DNA of 64,000 nucleotides from Xylanimonas cellulosilytica DSM 15894 (GCF_000024965.1 NC_013530.1:2294001-2358000), one strand, 5' to 3'. Shown: positions 42,969 through 51,975, counted from the first letter of the stretch. Notes: a model not told the origin generated them from the sequence alone. Numbers and translations are program-made.

Positions 42969-43903
42969 ACGAGCTCACCCTCATGCTCACCGACCCGCTC
43001 ATGCAGCGGGCGCTGCTCGCCGCGCTGCTCGTGGGGGCGGCCGCCCCCGTCGTCGGCACCTACCTGGTGCAGCGCCGCCTGTCGCTGCTCGGCGACGGCA
43101 TCGGCCACATCGCGCTGACCGGCGTCGCGCTCGGCTGGCTCGTCGGGGCGGCGATGGGGCTGCGCCCGCACGACGTGCTCACCGTGCCGGGCGCCGTCCT
43201 CACCGCGGTGATCGGCTCCGTGCTCATCGAGGTGGTCCGCCGCCGCGGACGCACCTCGGGCGACCTGGCGCTGGCGCTGATGTTCTACGGCGGCATCGCC
43301 GGTGGCGTGCTGATCATCGGCATCGCGGGCGGCACCTCCGGCAACCTCATGGCGTACCTCTTCGGGTCGATCTCGACCGTCTCGACGGCGGACCTGGTGC
43401 TCACCGCGGTGCTGACGGTGATCATCCTCGGCATCGGCATCGGGCTACGCACCGCGTTGTTCGCCGTCAGCCACGACGAGGAGTTCGCGGTCGCGTCCGG
43501 GCTGCCCGTGTGGCTGCTCAACATGGCCGTCGCGGTCGTGGCGGCGCTGACCGTCACCGTGGCGATGCGCGTGGTGGGGCTGCTGCTGGTGTCCGCGCTG
43601 ATGATCGTGCCGGTCGCCGTCGCGCAGCAGGTCACGCACTCGTTCCGGCTCACGATGGGGCTCGCCAGCGTCGTCGGCGTCGTCGTCTGCATCGCCGGGC
43701 TGTCGATCACCTACTGGCACAACGTGTCCCCCGGCGCCACCATCGTGGTGCTCGCGATCGGCGTGTACCTGCTCGCGGCGATGGCCCGGCCGCTGCTGCA
43801 CCGGCGCGCCGCCCTCGCGGCGCAGGACCCGCACCCGGACATCCCCGACGACGTCCAGGTCCCTGCCGGCGCCATCACGAGCGACGAGGAGCACGAGTCG
43901 TGA
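42965..43903 (+). CDS. znuB: Zinc ABC permease ZnuB
   Basis: A 312-residue ABC-3 family permease with about eight or nine helices, beginning MNELTLMLTDPLMQRALLA. The family segments GDGIGHIALTGVALG and RVVGLLLVSALMIVPVA are present. The last 30 residues are cytoplasmic and acidic. GTG 42965 overlaps the znuC stop and its own stop overlaps zur, so the four genes are coupled. Confidence 0.95.
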   Translation: MNELTLMLTDPLMQRALLAALLVGAAAPVVGTYLVQRRLSLLGDGIGHIALTGVALGWLVGAAMGLRPHDVLTVPGAVLTAVIGSVLIEVVRRRGRTSGDLALALMFYGGIAGGVLIIGIAGGTSGNLMAYLFGSISTVSTADLVLTAVLTVIILGIGIGLRTALFAVSHDEEFAVASGLPVWLLNMAVAVVAALTVTVAMRVVGLLLVSALMIVPVAVAQQVTHSFRLTMGLASVVGVVVCIAGLSITYWHNVSPGATIVVLAIGVYLLAAMARPLLHRRAALAAQDPHPDIPDDVQVPAGAITSDEEHES

Positions 43904-44301
43904 GCGCCGTCCACCCGGTCCGCATGACGCGGCAGCGCACGGCGGTCGCCGAGGCGCTGCAGGGCGTCGGCGAGTTCCGCAGCGCGCAGCAGCTCCACGA
44001 GGAGCTCCGCCGCCGCGGCGACGCCGTCGGCCTCGCGACCGTGTACCGCACGCTGCAGGCGCTGGTCGACGGCGGCGACGTCGACGTGCTGCGCACCGAC
44101 GACGGCGAGAGCGTCTACCGCTGGTGCGCGCGCCGTGAGCACCACCACCACCTGGTGTGCCGCACCTGCGGCCGCACCGTCGAGATCGACGGGCCGACCG
44201 TCGAGGCGTGGGCCCAGATGGTGGGCACCGAGCACGGGTTCGCCGACATCGACCACACGATCGAGCTGTGGGGAACGTGTCAGGAGTGCCGTCCGGACTG
44301 A
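43900..44301 (+). CDS. zur: Zinc uptake regulator, Fur family
   Basis: A 133-residue Fur-type repressor. The winged helix covers residues 8-80 (MTRQRTAVAEAL, GLATVYRTLQALVDGG). The metal residues are the REHHHHLVC run, CRTC, and the C-terminal CQEC, giving a structural Cys4 zinc site plus regulatory ligands. It is last in the operon it is expected to repress through the two boxes before znuA. Confidence 0.94.
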   Translation: MSAVHPVRMTRQRTAVAEALQGVGEFRSAQQLHEELRRRGDAVGLATVYRTLQALVDGGDVDVLRTDDGESVYRWCARREHHHHLVCRTCGRTVEIDGPTVEAWAQMVGTEHGFADIDHTIELWGTCQECRPD

Positions 44302-44320
44302 CTTCGCGGATATGGGATGC

Positions 44321-44339
44321 TGAGGTAATGCTTACCTCA
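44321..44339. promoter_or_regulatory. DtxR/IdeR-type iron box containing the start codon
   Basis: TGAGGTAA-tgc-TTACCTCA is a perfect 8-bp inverted repeat of 19 bp in total, close to the IdeR consensus TTAGGTTAGGCTAACCTAA. The ATG of the permease gene (44328) lies inside it. GATGCT ends 6 nt before the ATG and may be the -10. Confidence 0.8.
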
Positions 44340-45377
44340 CCTGCGGCGGAGGCGCTCGCCCCTGCCGCACGGAGACCCCGGCGGTCCCGGCCCCGTGCGG
44401 GGGTCGTGGTCGCCATCGCCGTCGTCCTGGCCCTCGTCGTGGTCGCGAGCCTCCTGCTCGGCGTGCGCTCCGTGTCCCCCGACAAGGTCTGGGCCGCCCT
44501 GTGGCCCGGCGCGGCAGGCCACGACCTGACCGACCCCGACCAGCGCGTCGTCGCCCAGCTCCGGGTGCCGCGCACGGTGCTCGGCGTGCTCGCCGGCCTC
44601 GCGCTCGGCTGCGTCGGCACCGTGATCCAGGGCGTCACCCGCAACCCCATCGCCGATCCCGGGCTGCTCGGCATCACCCCCGGCGCTTCCCTCGCGGTCG
44701 TCTGCGCCGTCTCGTTCCTCGGCGTCACGTCGCCGCTGGGCTTCGTGTGGTTCGCCTTCGCCGGCGCGGCCGCCGCCGCCGTGATCGTGTTCTCGATCGG
44801 CCGGGCCCAACCCGTGCGCCTCGCCCTCGTCGGCGCCGCGCTCACGGCGTTCATCACGCCGATCGTCGCGCTGGTGCTGCTGTCCGACGTGAACGCGTTC
44901 AACCAGTACCGCTTCTGGGCGGTCGGCTCGCTGACGGGCCGCGGCCTCGACACCGCCGCCGCCCTGTGGCCGTTCCTCGTCGTCGGCATCCTGCTCTCGG
45001 CCCTGCTCGCGCGCCGGCTGACGCTGCTGGCCATGGGCGACGACGTCGCCGCCGCCCTCGGGCAGAGCGTCGGCGTCACGCGCGGCCTGGCTGCCGCCGC
45101 GATCGTGCTGCTGGCCGGGACCGCGACGGCGTTCGCCGGACCCATCGCCCTCGTCGGCCTCGTCGTCCCGCACGCCGCACGCCGCCTGGTCGGCAGCGAC
45201 TACCGGTGGATCATGCCCGTCGCCGCGCTGCTCGGCCCGGTCGTGCTGCTCGGCGCGGACGTCATCGGGCGCCTCATCGTGCCCAACTCCGAGCTCGAGG
45301 CCGGCGTCGTCTCCGCGTTCATCGGCGCGCCCGTGCTCGTCGCCGTCGCGCGCGGCCGGTCCGTGGCGGGGGTGTGA
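44328..45377 (+). CDS. Iron-siderophore ABC permease, FecCD family
   Basis: A 349-residue permease with about ten helices. It has the FecCD segments LRVPRTVLGVLAGLALGCVG, GVTRNPIADPGLLGITPGAS and GLVVPHAARRLVGSDYRW. ATG 44328 is preferred: it gives a basic N-terminus before helix 1 and is the only start consistent with the iron box. It pairs with the next gene. Confidence 0.93.
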   Translation: MLTSPAAEALAPAARRPRRSRPRAGVVVAIAVVLALVVVASLLLGVRSVSPDKVWAALWPGAAGHDLTDPDQRVVAQLRVPRTVLGVLAGLALGCVGTVIQGVTRNPIADPGLLGITPGASLAVVCAVSFLGVTSPLGFVWFAFAGAAAAAVIVFSIGRAQPVRLALVGAALTAFITPIVALVLLSDVNAFNQYRFWAVGSLTGRGLDTAAALWPFLVVGILLSALLARRLTLLAMGDDVAAALGQSVGVTRGLAAAAIVLLAGTATAFAGPIALVGLVVPHAARRLVGSDYRWIMPVAALLGPVVLLGADVIGRLIVPNSELEAGVVSAFIGAPVLVAVARGRSVAGV

Positions 45378-45378
45378 G

Positions 45379-46419
45379 ATGACCTCGACCATCGCCCTGG
45401 ACGCCGTCACGAGCCTGCGCGCCCACCGCCGTCGCCGCACGACCGCAGTGCTGGGGGTCGCGCTCGTCGCCATCGTCGTGCTCGCCGTGCTCTCCCTGGT
45501 GCTCGGCGCCGCGAACGTCACCCCGGTCCGCGCCCTCGCCGCCGTCTTCGGCGTCGGCGACGGCGGCGACGTGTTCGTCGTCCAGCGCCTGCGCCTGCCC
45601 CGCGTGCTCGCCGCGCTGCTGGCCGGGGGCGGCTTCGCGCTCGCCGGCGCCCTCTTCCAGTCGACGCTGCGCAACCCCCTGGCCAGCCCGGACATCCTCG
45701 GCATCTCGTCAGGTGCCAGCCTGGGCGCGGTCTGGGCGATCCTCGGGCTGGGCCTGCACGGGTACGTCGTCGCCGGGTTCGCGCTGGGTGGGGCGCTGGC
45801 CGCCGCGCTCGCCATCTGGGTGCTCGCCTGGCGGCGCGGCCTGCACTCGATCCGGTTCGTGCTCGTGGGCGTCGGCATCAGCTACGTGTGCGGTTCGATG
45901 CTCGCGTGGCTGCTCGCCCGGGCCGAGGTGCGCGACGCGCAGACGGCGCTGCTGTGGACGATCGGCTCGGTCGCCGACGTGCGCGGCACCTCGCTGACCC
46001 TGCTGGCCGCCGGCGTGCTGGGCCTCGGCGCGTGCGCCGCACTCGTCTCGCACACCCAGGCGGCGCTCTCGCTCGGCGACGACAACGCCGCCGCGCTCGG
46101 CGTGCGGGTGCACGCCGTCCGCGTCACGACGCTCCTGCTCGCCGTCGGCCTCGTGGCCGTGGCGACGTCGGCCACCGGACCGATCGCCTTCGTCGCCCTC
46201 GTCGCGCCCCCGATCGCCCGCCGGCTCCTGGACGACGGCAGGGCCGACCTGCTCGCCTCCGTCGTCGTCGGTGCGCTGCTCGTGCTGACCGCCGACCTGA
46301 TCGGCCAGCACGGCCCGTTCACCGCACCCGTCGGCGTCGTCACCGGCCTGGTCGGCGCCCCCTACCTGTTGTGGCTGCTCAGCGGCCGATCCGCGTCCGG
46401 AAAGAAGGTCCGCGCATGA
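45379..46419 (+). CDS. Iron-siderophore ABC permease, FecCD family, second subunit
   Basis: A 346-residue permease with ten helices. It has LRLPRVLAALLAGGGFALAG, STLRNPLASPDILGISSGAS, and VALVAPPIARRLL. The ATG begins 1 base after the stop of the first permease, and its own stop overlaps the ATPase gene by 4 bp. It forms the heterodimeric channel. Confidence 0.93.
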   Translation: MTSTIALDAVTSLRAHRRRRTTAVLGVALVAIVVLAVLSLVLGAANVTPVRALAAVFGVGDGGDVFVVQRLRLPRVLAALLAGGGFALAGALFQSTLRNPLASPDILGISSGASLGAVWAILGLGLHGYVVAGFALGGALAAALAIWVLAWRRGLHSIRFVLVGVGISYVCGSMLAWLLARAEVRDAQTALLWTIGSVADVRGTSLTLLAAGVLGLGACAALVSHTQAALSLGDDNAAALGVRVHAVRVTTLLLAVGLVAVATSATGPIAFVALVAPPIARRLLDDGRADLLASVVVGALLVLTADLIGQHGPFTAPVGVVTGLVGAPYLLWLLSGRSASGKKVRA

Positions 46420-47255
46420 CGGACGAAACGTTGGCCCCGTCCCGGCCCGCCGCGAGTCCCTCACAGCCGCCCGCCCTGCAGGCGCAGGACGTGCGCATCG
46501 GGTACGACGGCCTGCTGGTCGTCGACGGGCTCAGCCTGGACCTGCCCGCCGGCAAGGTCACCGCCATCGTCGGCCCCAACGCGTGCGGCAAGTCGACGCT
46601 GCTGCGCGGCCTGGCCCGGCTGCACCCGCTCGAGGGCGGCACCGTGCTGCTCGGGGGGCGCGACGCCGCCGGGATGTCCCGCAGGGAGCTCGCGCGGACG
46701 CTCGGGGTGCTCCCCCAGTCCTCGATCGCGCCTGACGGCATCCACGTCGCCGAGCTCGTGGGACGGGGCCGCTACCCCCACCAGGGCTGGTTCGGGCGCC
46801 ACACGAGCGGCGACGACGCCGTCGTCGCCCGGGCGATGGCGGCGACCGGCATCGCCGACCTCGCCGACCGGCCCGTGGCCGAGCTCTCCGGCGGGCAGCG
46901 GCAGCGCGTGTGGATCGCGATGGTGCTGGCCCAGGAGACCGACATCGTGCTGCTCGACGAGCCCACGACGTACCTCGACGTCGCACACCAGGTCGACCTG
47001 CTCGAGCTGCTCGTCGACCTGAACGCCTCCCGCGGGACCACCGTGGTGATGGTGCTGCACGAGCTGAACCTCGCCGCCCGGTATTCCGACCACCTCGTCG
47101 TGATGCGCGGGGGCAGGGTCGTCGCCCAGGGCGAGCCGTCCGCGGTCCTGACCGAGGCGACCGTGCAGGCCGCGTTCGAGCTCCAGGCGAAGGTGGTGCC
47201 CGACCCGGTCTCCGGGTCGCCGATGGTGGTCCCGCTCGGCCGACGCCCGGCCTGA
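46416..47255 (+). CDS. Iron-siderophore ABC ATPase, FecE-like
   Basis: A 279-residue ATPase. Walker A GPNACGKST, Q-loop GVLPQ, signature LSGGQRQRVWIAM, Walker B VLLDEPTTYLD and H-loop VLHELN. The segment RYPHQGWF after the Q-loop is typical of siderophore ATPases. ATG 46416 overlaps the upstream stop. Confidence 0.95.
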   Translation: MTDETLAPSRPAASPSQPPALQAQDVRIGYDGLLVVDGLSLDLPAGKVTAIVGPNACGKSTLLRGLARLHPLEGGTVLLGGRDAAGMSRRELARTLGVLPQSSIAPDGIHVAELVGRGRYPHQGWFGRHTSGDDAVVARAMAATGIADLADRPVAELSGGQRQRVWIAMVLAQETDIVLLDEPTTYLDVAHQVDLLELLVDLNASRGTTVVMVLHELNLAARYSDHLVVMRGGRVVAQGEPSAVLTEATVQAAFELQAKVVPDPVSGSPMVVPLGRRPA

Positions 47256-47318
47256 GGCCCACCGCCCGTCCCACATCGCGGAATTACGTGATGGTGACGT
47301 TTCAGAAATCGCCTCCAG

Positions 47319-47337
47319 CCAGGCTAGCCTTACCTCA
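47319..47337. promoter_or_regulatory. Second DtxR/IdeR-type iron box, before the binding-protein gene
   Basis: ccaggctagccttacctca matches about 13 of 19 bases of the IdeR consensus and is 47 bp upstream of the GTG at 47385. It gives the binding protein its own iron control, separate from the permease operon. Confidence 0.65.
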
Positions 47338-47384
47338 TCCATCAGCACCTCGCGGCATCGCCGCGAGCCCATCGAGGAGTGCAC

Positions 47385-48443
47385 GTGCGCCTTCGCCGTT
47401 CCCTCGCCGTGACGACCGCCCTGGTCGCCGGTGCAACGCTCGCCCTCGCCGGTTGCGGGTCGTCGACGCCCGAGACCCCGGGTGGCGCGGCCACCGACGC
47501 CGCCACCGACGCACCCACGGGCGGCGCCACCGACTCCTTCCCCATCACGGTCACCTCCGCCCTCGGCGAGACGACCATCGAGGAAGAGCCCGTTCGTGTC
47601 GCCACCTGGGGCTGGGGCTCCACCGAGGCGGCCGTGGCCCTGGGCGTCTTCCCGGTCGCCGTCGCCGAGCAGCGCTGGACGGTCGGCGAGGGCAACCTGC
47701 TCCCCTGGGTCGAGGAGGCCTTCGACGCCGCCGGCGCCGAGCACCCCGCCCTGCTCACCGACGACGGCACCGGCGCCACGGTGCCCTATGAGGAGTTCGT
47801 CGCCGCTGAGCCCGACCTGATCCTCGCCCCGTACTCCGGGCTGACGCAGGAGCAGTTCGACCTGCTCAGCGAGATCGCTCCCGTCGTCGCCTACCAGGAC
47901 GGCCCGTGGACGACCACGTGGGACGACGTCATCACGATCTCGGCGGAGGCGCTGGGCCGCACGGCCGCCGGCGAGGAGGTCCTGGCCGGGATCAGCGACT
48001 TCCTGGCCGAGGCGCGGGCCGCCCACCCCGAGTTCGAGGGCAAGACCTTCGCGGGCGTGTGGGACGGTGACGGCGTCATGTCGGTCTACACCGCGGCCGA
48101 CGCTCGCGCCGCCATCCTGGTGGAGCTCGGCCTGCAGATCGCCCCGTCCGTGGGTGAGCTGGACAGCTCGGACGGCGGGTTCTACTTCGACCTGTCCTAC
48201 GAGAAGATCGACGCGCTGACCGCCGACTTCCTGATCATGTACGGCCCCTCCGAGGAGGAGGTCACCGCCTCGCTCGCCAAGCCGGAGCTCCAGGCGATCC
48301 CGGCGATCGCGGCCGGCCAGGTCGTCAAGGTCTACGACCCGGTCACCGTCTCCTCGGTGTCCCCGCCCACGGCCCTGTCCTTCCAGTGGGAGGGCGGCAT
48401 GCCGTCGCTGATCGAGTCGATCGCCGCGCTGCTCGCGGAGTGA
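47385..48443 (+). CDS. Iron-siderophore-binding lipoprotein
   Basis: A 352-residue cluster A-II binding protein. Signal peptide with lipobox LAGC (Cys24), a Thr/Ala/Gly linker, then the FepB/FhuD fold: FPITVTSALGETTI, VATWGWGSTEAAVALG, EPDLILAPYSGLTQEQ. GTG 47385 is placed 5 nt after gaggag; the GTG at 47379 overlaps that site. Together with the three preceding genes it forms a ferric siderophore importer; no siderophore synthesis gene is in the window. Confidence 0.93.
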   Translation: MRLRRSLAVTTALVAGATLALAGCGSSTPETPGGAATDAATDAPTGGATDSFPITVTSALGETTIEEEPVRVATWGWGSTEAAVALGVFPVAVAEQRWTVGEGNLLPWVEEAFDAAGAEHPALLTDDGTGATVPYEEFVAAEPDLILAPYSGLTQEQFDLLSEIAPVVAYQDGPWTTTWDDVITISAEALGRTAAGEEVLAGISDFLAEARAAHPEFEGKTFAGVWDGDGVMSVYTAADARAAILVELGLQIAPSVGELDSSDGGFYFDLSYEKIDALTADFLIMYGPSEEEVTASLAKPELQAIPAIAAGQVVKVYDPVTVSSVSPPTALSFQWEGGMPSLIESIAALLAE

Positions 48444-48451
48444 CACCAACC

Positions 48452-48603
48452 GGTGGTTGAGCCTGTCGAAACCACCCAACCCAACCCGGTGGTTGAGCCT
48501 GTCGAAACCACCCCGCGCTGTGACGTGCGGGGTGGTTTCGACAAGCTCAACCACCGGGTCTCGGCTCAACCACCGGGTTCGGCTCAACCACCGGGTTCGG
48601 CTC
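48452..48603. repeat. Array of 25-bp palindromes and 18-bp tandem half-units
   Basis: Two direct consensus copies (48452-48476, 48488-48512) and one inverted variant (48531-48555) are followed by partial units ttcggctcaaccaccggg in tandem (48557-48603). They fill the gap between the convergent binding-protein and uppS genes and can fold into a large hairpin, probably ending both transcripts. Confidence 0.88.
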
Positions 48604-49390
48604 AGCCGCTCGTCTTCGGTGCGTCCACCGCGCCGCCGTAGCGGCGGTCACGGCTCGCGTAGTCCTCGCAGGCCTTCCACAGATGACGCCGGTCGACGTC
48701 GGGCCACAGCTCGGGGATGAACATCATCTCGGCGTACGCCGACTGCCAGACCATGAAGTTGCTGGTCCGTTGCTCGCCCGAGGAGCGCAGGAACAGGTCG
48801 ACGTCGGGCAGCTCGGGCACGTACAGGTACTTCTGCAGCGTCTTCTCCGAGATCCGCTCCGGGTTGAGCCTCCCGGCCTTGACGTCGCGTGCGATGGCGG
48901 CGGCGGCGTCGGCCAGCTCGGCACGGCCGCCGTAGTTGACGCACATCGTCAGCGTGCAGGCGTCGTTGCCCTTCGTCATCTCCTCGGCGACCTGCAGCTC
49001 CTTGATCACGGAGCCCCACAGGCGCGGCGTGCGCCCCGCCCAGCGGATCCGCACTCCCCACGAGCCCATCTCGTCACGACGACGGCGGATCACGTCGCGG
49101 TTGAAGCCCAGCAGGAACTTGACCTCCTCGGGCGACCGCTTCCAGTTCTCCGTGCTGAACGCGTACGCGCTGATGTTCTTGACGCCGAGCTGCACCGCCC
49201 CGGCGACGACGTCGAGCAGCTGCTTCTCGCCGGCCTTGTGCCCCTCGATGCGGGACAGGCCGCGCTGGTTGGCCCAGCGCCCGTTGCCGTCCATGACGAC
49301 GGCGACGTGCTTCGGCAGCAGCTCCGCCGGGATCGACGGCGGGGTCGCGCCCGACGGGTGCGGGTACGGCTCGGCGTAGGTGCGGGGCAT
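48602..49390 (-). CDS. uppS: Isoprenyl transferase (undecaprenyl diphosphate synthase type)
   Basis: A 262-residue cis-prenyltransferase that makes the lipid carrier for cell wall synthesis. It has [18 protein letters not shown] with the catalytic Asp, [18 protein letters not shown], and the C-terminal [19 protein letters not shown] 49390 overlaps the recO stop (TGATG). In many actinobacteria the chain is decaprenyl; the product length cannot be read here. Confidence 0.95.
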   Translation of the reverse strand: MPRTYAEPYPHPSGATPPSIPAELLPKHVAVVMDGNGRWANQRGLSRIEGHKAGEKQLLDVVAGAVQLGVKNISAYAFSTENWKRSPEEVKFLLGFNRDVIRRRRDEMGSWGVRIRWAGRTPRLWGSVIKELQVAEEMTKGNDACTLTMCVNYGGRAELADAAAAIARDVKAGRLNPERISEKTLQKYLYVPELPDVDLFLRSSGEQRTSNFMVWQSAYAEMMFIPELWPDVDRRHLWKACEDYASRDRRYGGAVDAPKTSG

Positions 49391-50139
49391 CAGGCCTCCA
49401 GGTTCCGGGGCGTTCGGTCGACGTGGCGGAGCGAGCGCAGGGTGCGCTCCAGGTAGTACTGCGCGTACGCGGCGACGATGCCGGACGCCTCCTTGCGAGG
49501 GCGCTCCACCGACGCGTCGGCCGTCGCCCAGTCTCCCGTGAGCAGGGCGGCGAGCAGCTCGAACGTCTCGGGGGCGGGCGCCGTCGAGCCCGGGGGGCGG
49601 CAGCGCGAGCAGACCGCCCCGCCCGTGGCCACGGAGAACGAGTGGTGCGGGCCGGGCTCGCCGCAGCGCGCGCAGTCGGTGAACGACGGCGCCCACCCGG
49701 CCACCGCGAGCGCCCGCAGCAGATAGGAGTCGAGCACGAGCGAGGGCGCGTGGTCGCGCTGCGCGAGGGCGCGCAGCGCCCCGGCGAGCAGCCAGTACTG
49801 CTGCACGGCGGGCTCGCGCTCGGCCTCGACGAGCCGGTCGGCGGCCTCCAGCATGGGGGCGCCGGCCGTGTACAGGACGTAGTCCTCGCAGATGGTGCGT
49901 GCGTAGGCGCCGATGGTCTCGACCTGGGTCACCGTGTCGAGCGACCGCCCGACGTGCAGCTGCACGTCCACGACCATGAACGGCTCCAGCCGGGCGCCGA
50001 ACCGTGACGACGTGCGCCGCACCCCCTTGGCGACGCCGCGGACCTTCCCGTTCTCGCGCGTCAGCAGCGTGACGATGCGATCGGCCTCACCCAGCTTGTG
50101 GGTGCGCAGCACGATCGCATCGTCTCGGTACAGGGGCAC
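49390..50139 (-). CDS. recO: DNA repair protein RecO
   Basis: A 249-residue recombination mediator that helps load RecA on gapped DNA. It starts with the OB-fold ([20 protein letters not shown]), and has a zinc-like Cys motif [13 protein letters not shown]...CSRC at about residues 150-175. GTG 50139 has GAGAAT 6 nt upstream and no Shine-Dalgarno, so it is probably leaderless. Coupled to uppS. Confidence 0.94.
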   Translation of the reverse strand: MPLYRDDAIVLRTHKLGEADRIVTLLTRENGKVRGVAKGVRRTSSRFGARLEPFMVVDVQLHVGRSLDTVTQVETIGAYARTICEDYVLYTAGAPMLEAADRLVEAEREPAVQQYWLLAGALRALAQRDHAPSLVLDSYLLRALAVAGWAPSFTDCARCGEPGPHHSFSVATGGAVCSRCRPPGSTAPAPETFELLAALLTGDWATADASVERPRKEASGIVAAYAQYYLERTLRSLRHVDRTPRNLEA

Positions 50140-50194
50140 GGTGACATTCTCCCCCGTGGCACCCACAGGGCCGCCACCGCGTGGCGAGCGCCGG

Positions 50195-50211
50195 CGCTGC
50201 TCTCGGCAGAT
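50195..50211. promoter_or_regulatory. Candidate PopR-type box before the clpP pair
   Basis: cgctgc-tctcg-gcagat matches the arms of the PopR motif TTCTGC-N5-GCAGAA at 9 of 12 bases, 56 bp before the first clpP gene. A better copy is upstream of the regulator gene. Confidence 0.45.
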
Positions 50212-50266
50212 CCGCCCACGGCAGCGCGGGCACCCGCGAGGGCGTGGCGCAGCGCACGGTGGGTCC

Positions 50267-50893
50267 ATGAGCGAGACACCCACCGCACCGCACTTCGACG
50301 CCCGCGCCCGGCGTGAGCTGTACGAGCGTCGCGTCCTCGTCCTCGACGGCGTGCTCGACGACGACAACGGCACCTTGCTCGCGACGCAGCTCGTGACGCT
50401 CGCCGTCGAGGACCCCGTCGCGGACATCGCCCTGTGGATCCACTCCCCCGGCGGGTCCGTGCCCGCGATGCTCGCGATCCGCGACCTCATCCGGACGATC
50501 CCCAACGACGTCGCGACCCTCGCGCTCGGGTTCGCCGCGAGCGCCGGCCAGTTCCTGCTCTCGGCGGGGACCCGCGGCAAGCGTCGCGCGCTGCCGCACG
50601 CGCGCATCCTGCTGCACCAGGGATCGGCGGGGATCGGCGGCACCGCCGTCGACATCGAGCTGCAGGCCGACGATCTGCGGCACATGCGGGACACCGTGCT
50701 GGGCCTGATCGCGCAGGACACCGGGCAGCCGCCGGAGCGCGTCTTCGAGGACTCGTTGCACGACCACTGGTTCACCGCCGCGGAGGCCCAGGAGTACGGG
50801 TTCGTCGACACGATCGTCGGCTCGTTCGCCGACATCGCCCCGCTGCGGCGGGGCGTCACCGGCTTCGGGCTCGGACCGCAGGAGGAACGATGA
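50267..50893 (+). CDS. clpP: ClpP-family serine protease subunit, catalytically complete
   Basis: A 208-residue ClpP paralogue. The catalytic triad is Ser92 ([11 protein letters not shown]), His117 ([11 protein letters not shown]) and Asp166. IHSPGGSV supplies the oxyanion loop. It lies in a two-gene unit with an inactive paralogue, not with clpX, so it is an accessory, conditionally expressed ClpP like ClpP3/ClpP4 of Streptomyces. Its ATG at 50267 overlaps no neighbour; the 127-bp divergent gap to recO holds the candidate activator box. Confidence 0.92.
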   Translation: MSETPTAPHFDARARRELYERRVLVLDGVLDDDNGTLLATQLVTLAVEDPVADIALWIHSPGGSVPAMLAIRDLIRTIPNDVATLALGFAASAGQFLLSAGTRGKRRALPHARILLHQGSAGIGGTAVDIELQADDLRHMRDTVLGLIAQDTGQPPERVFEDSLHDHWFTAAEAQEYGFVDTIVGSFADIAPLRRGVTGFGLGPQEER

Positions 50894-51477
50894 GCACCTA
50901 CACCATCCCCACCGTCATCGCGCAGCACGCCCGTGGGGAACGGGCGCTCGACGTCTACTCCCAGCTCCTCACGGAGCGGATCGTCTATCTCGGCACGCCG
51001 ATCGACGCGGGCGTGGCCAATGCGCTCATCGCCCAGCTCCTGTTCCTGGAGTCGGCGGATCCCGACGCCGACATCCAGCTCTACATCCACTGCGAGGGCG
51101 GTGATCCGGGCGCGGGCCTGGCGATCTACGACACGCTGCGGTACGTGAAGCCTGCGGTCGCGACGACGGTCGTGGGCGAGGCGGTCGCCGTCGGCGCGGT
51201 GCTGCTCGCGGCGGGCGCGCCGGGCAAGCGGGCGGCGCTGCCGCACGCACGCGTGGTGCTGCACCAGCCGGCCGCGCAGGGGCGCGGGGCGATCCCGGAC
51301 CTGATCCTCCAGGCGGACGAGGTGCTGCGGATCCGCTCGGACCTCGAGAGCGTGCTGGCCCGTCACACGGGCCAGCCGGTGGAACGGCTGCGCGCGGACA
51401 CGGATCACGACCGGATCCTCACCGCGGTGCAGGCGCGCGACTACGGCCTCATCGACCACGTCATCGCGGAGCGGTAA
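50890..51477 (+). CDS. ClpP-like subunit lacking the catalytic serine
   Basis: A 195-residue ClpP-fold protein. Its nucleophile loop reads [14 protein letters not shown] where active ClpPs have G-x-A-A-S-x-G; Ala100 stands at the Ser position. His125 ([11 protein letters not shown]) and Asp174 are kept, but the oxyanion segment is changed to IHCEGGDPG. It overlaps the active paralogue by 4 bp, so the two are made in equal amounts and probably form mixed rings, like ClpR in cyanobacteria and plastids. Sequence alone cannot show whether it activates or gates its partner. Confidence 0.9.
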   Translation: MSTYTIPTVIAQHARGERALDVYSQLLTERIVYLGTPIDAGVANALIAQLLFLESADPDADIQLYIHCEGGDPGAGLAIYDTLRYVKPAVATTVVGEAVAVGAVLLAAGAPGKRAALPHARVVLHQPAAQGRGAIPDLILQADEVLRIRSDLESVLARHTGQPVERLRADTDHDRILTAVQARDYGLIDHVIAER

Positions 51478-51482
51478 CGGGA

Positions 51483-51608
51483 CGTGGTTTCGACAGGCTC
51501 AACCACCGGTGGCTGAGCCCCGTCGAAACCACCCACCCCCACCACCGGTGGTTGAGCCTGTCGAAACCACCCACCCACACCACCGGTGGTTGAGCCTGTC
51601 GAAACCAC
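51483..51608. repeat. Four copies of the 25-bp palindrome
   Basis: One inverted copy (51483-51507) and three direct copies (51508-51533 variant, 51547-51571 consensus, 51585-51608) separate the convergent clpP pair and regulator gene. The first two can form a 25-bp hairpin and terminate both transcripts. Confidence 0.92.
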
Positions 51609-51914
51609 TCACGCGGCGAGGGTGAAGGCCTGCGGTCCGACGGTGGCCGGCACGCGGGCGGGTGCCGTGCCGCTGAGGTCCGCTGCGATGGCGCCGGTCA
51701 GGTCGACCAGGGTGACGTCGAGCGCCCCGGCGATCGCGGCGATCATCTCGCTCGACGGCTCCTTCATGCCCCGCTCGACCTCCGAGAGGTACTGCGGGGA
51801 CACCCCGGCCCGCCGGGCGACGTCGTCCAGCGTCTCGCCGCGGCGGTGTCGTAGGCGCCGCAGGTAGTCCCCGAGGACGTGCCGCCACAGTGGTTCACGC
51901 CGAAAGCCAGCCAT
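51609..51914 (-). CDS. PopR/ClgR-like regulator of clp genes with C-terminal LAA
   Basis: A 101-residue XRE-type activator. The HTH covers residues 12-65 with ETLDDVARRAGVSPQYLSEV and ERGMKEPSSEMIAAIAGALD, the last part nearly as in ClgR. The chain ends FTLAA. In Streptomyces PopR and ClgR activate clp operons and are themselves degraded by ClpP through terminal alanines. It is convergent with the clpP pair, fitting PopR. TACCGT lies 6 nt before the ATG, so a leaderless transcript is likely. Confidence 0.88.
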   Translation of the reverse strand: MAGFRREPLWRHVLGDYLRRLRHRRGETLDDVARRAGVSPQYLSEVERGMKEPSSEMIAAIAGALDVTLVDLTGAIAADLSGTAPARVPATVGPQAFTLAA

Positions 51915-51920
51915 GGACCG

Positions 51921-51971
51921 ACGGTACGCACGCGACCCCGCCCCGCGCCCGCGTCTCTGCTGAGGGCAGAA
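51921..51971 (-). promoter_or_regulatory. popR-like promoter with PopR-type operator
   Basis: -10 TACCGT at 51921-51926. Upstream, ctctgc-tgagg-gcagaa (51955-51971) matches TTCTGC-N5-GCAGAA at 11 of 12 bases; its centre is about 49 bp before the start of transcription, a fitting place for an activator. This suggests autoregulation. Confidence 0.6.
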
Positions 51972-51975
51972 CGCG

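Noticed and set aside
48452-48603. Repeat array considered as CRISPR
   Set aside because: Units are palindromes in both orientations with irregular, very short gaps, no spacers and no cas genes.
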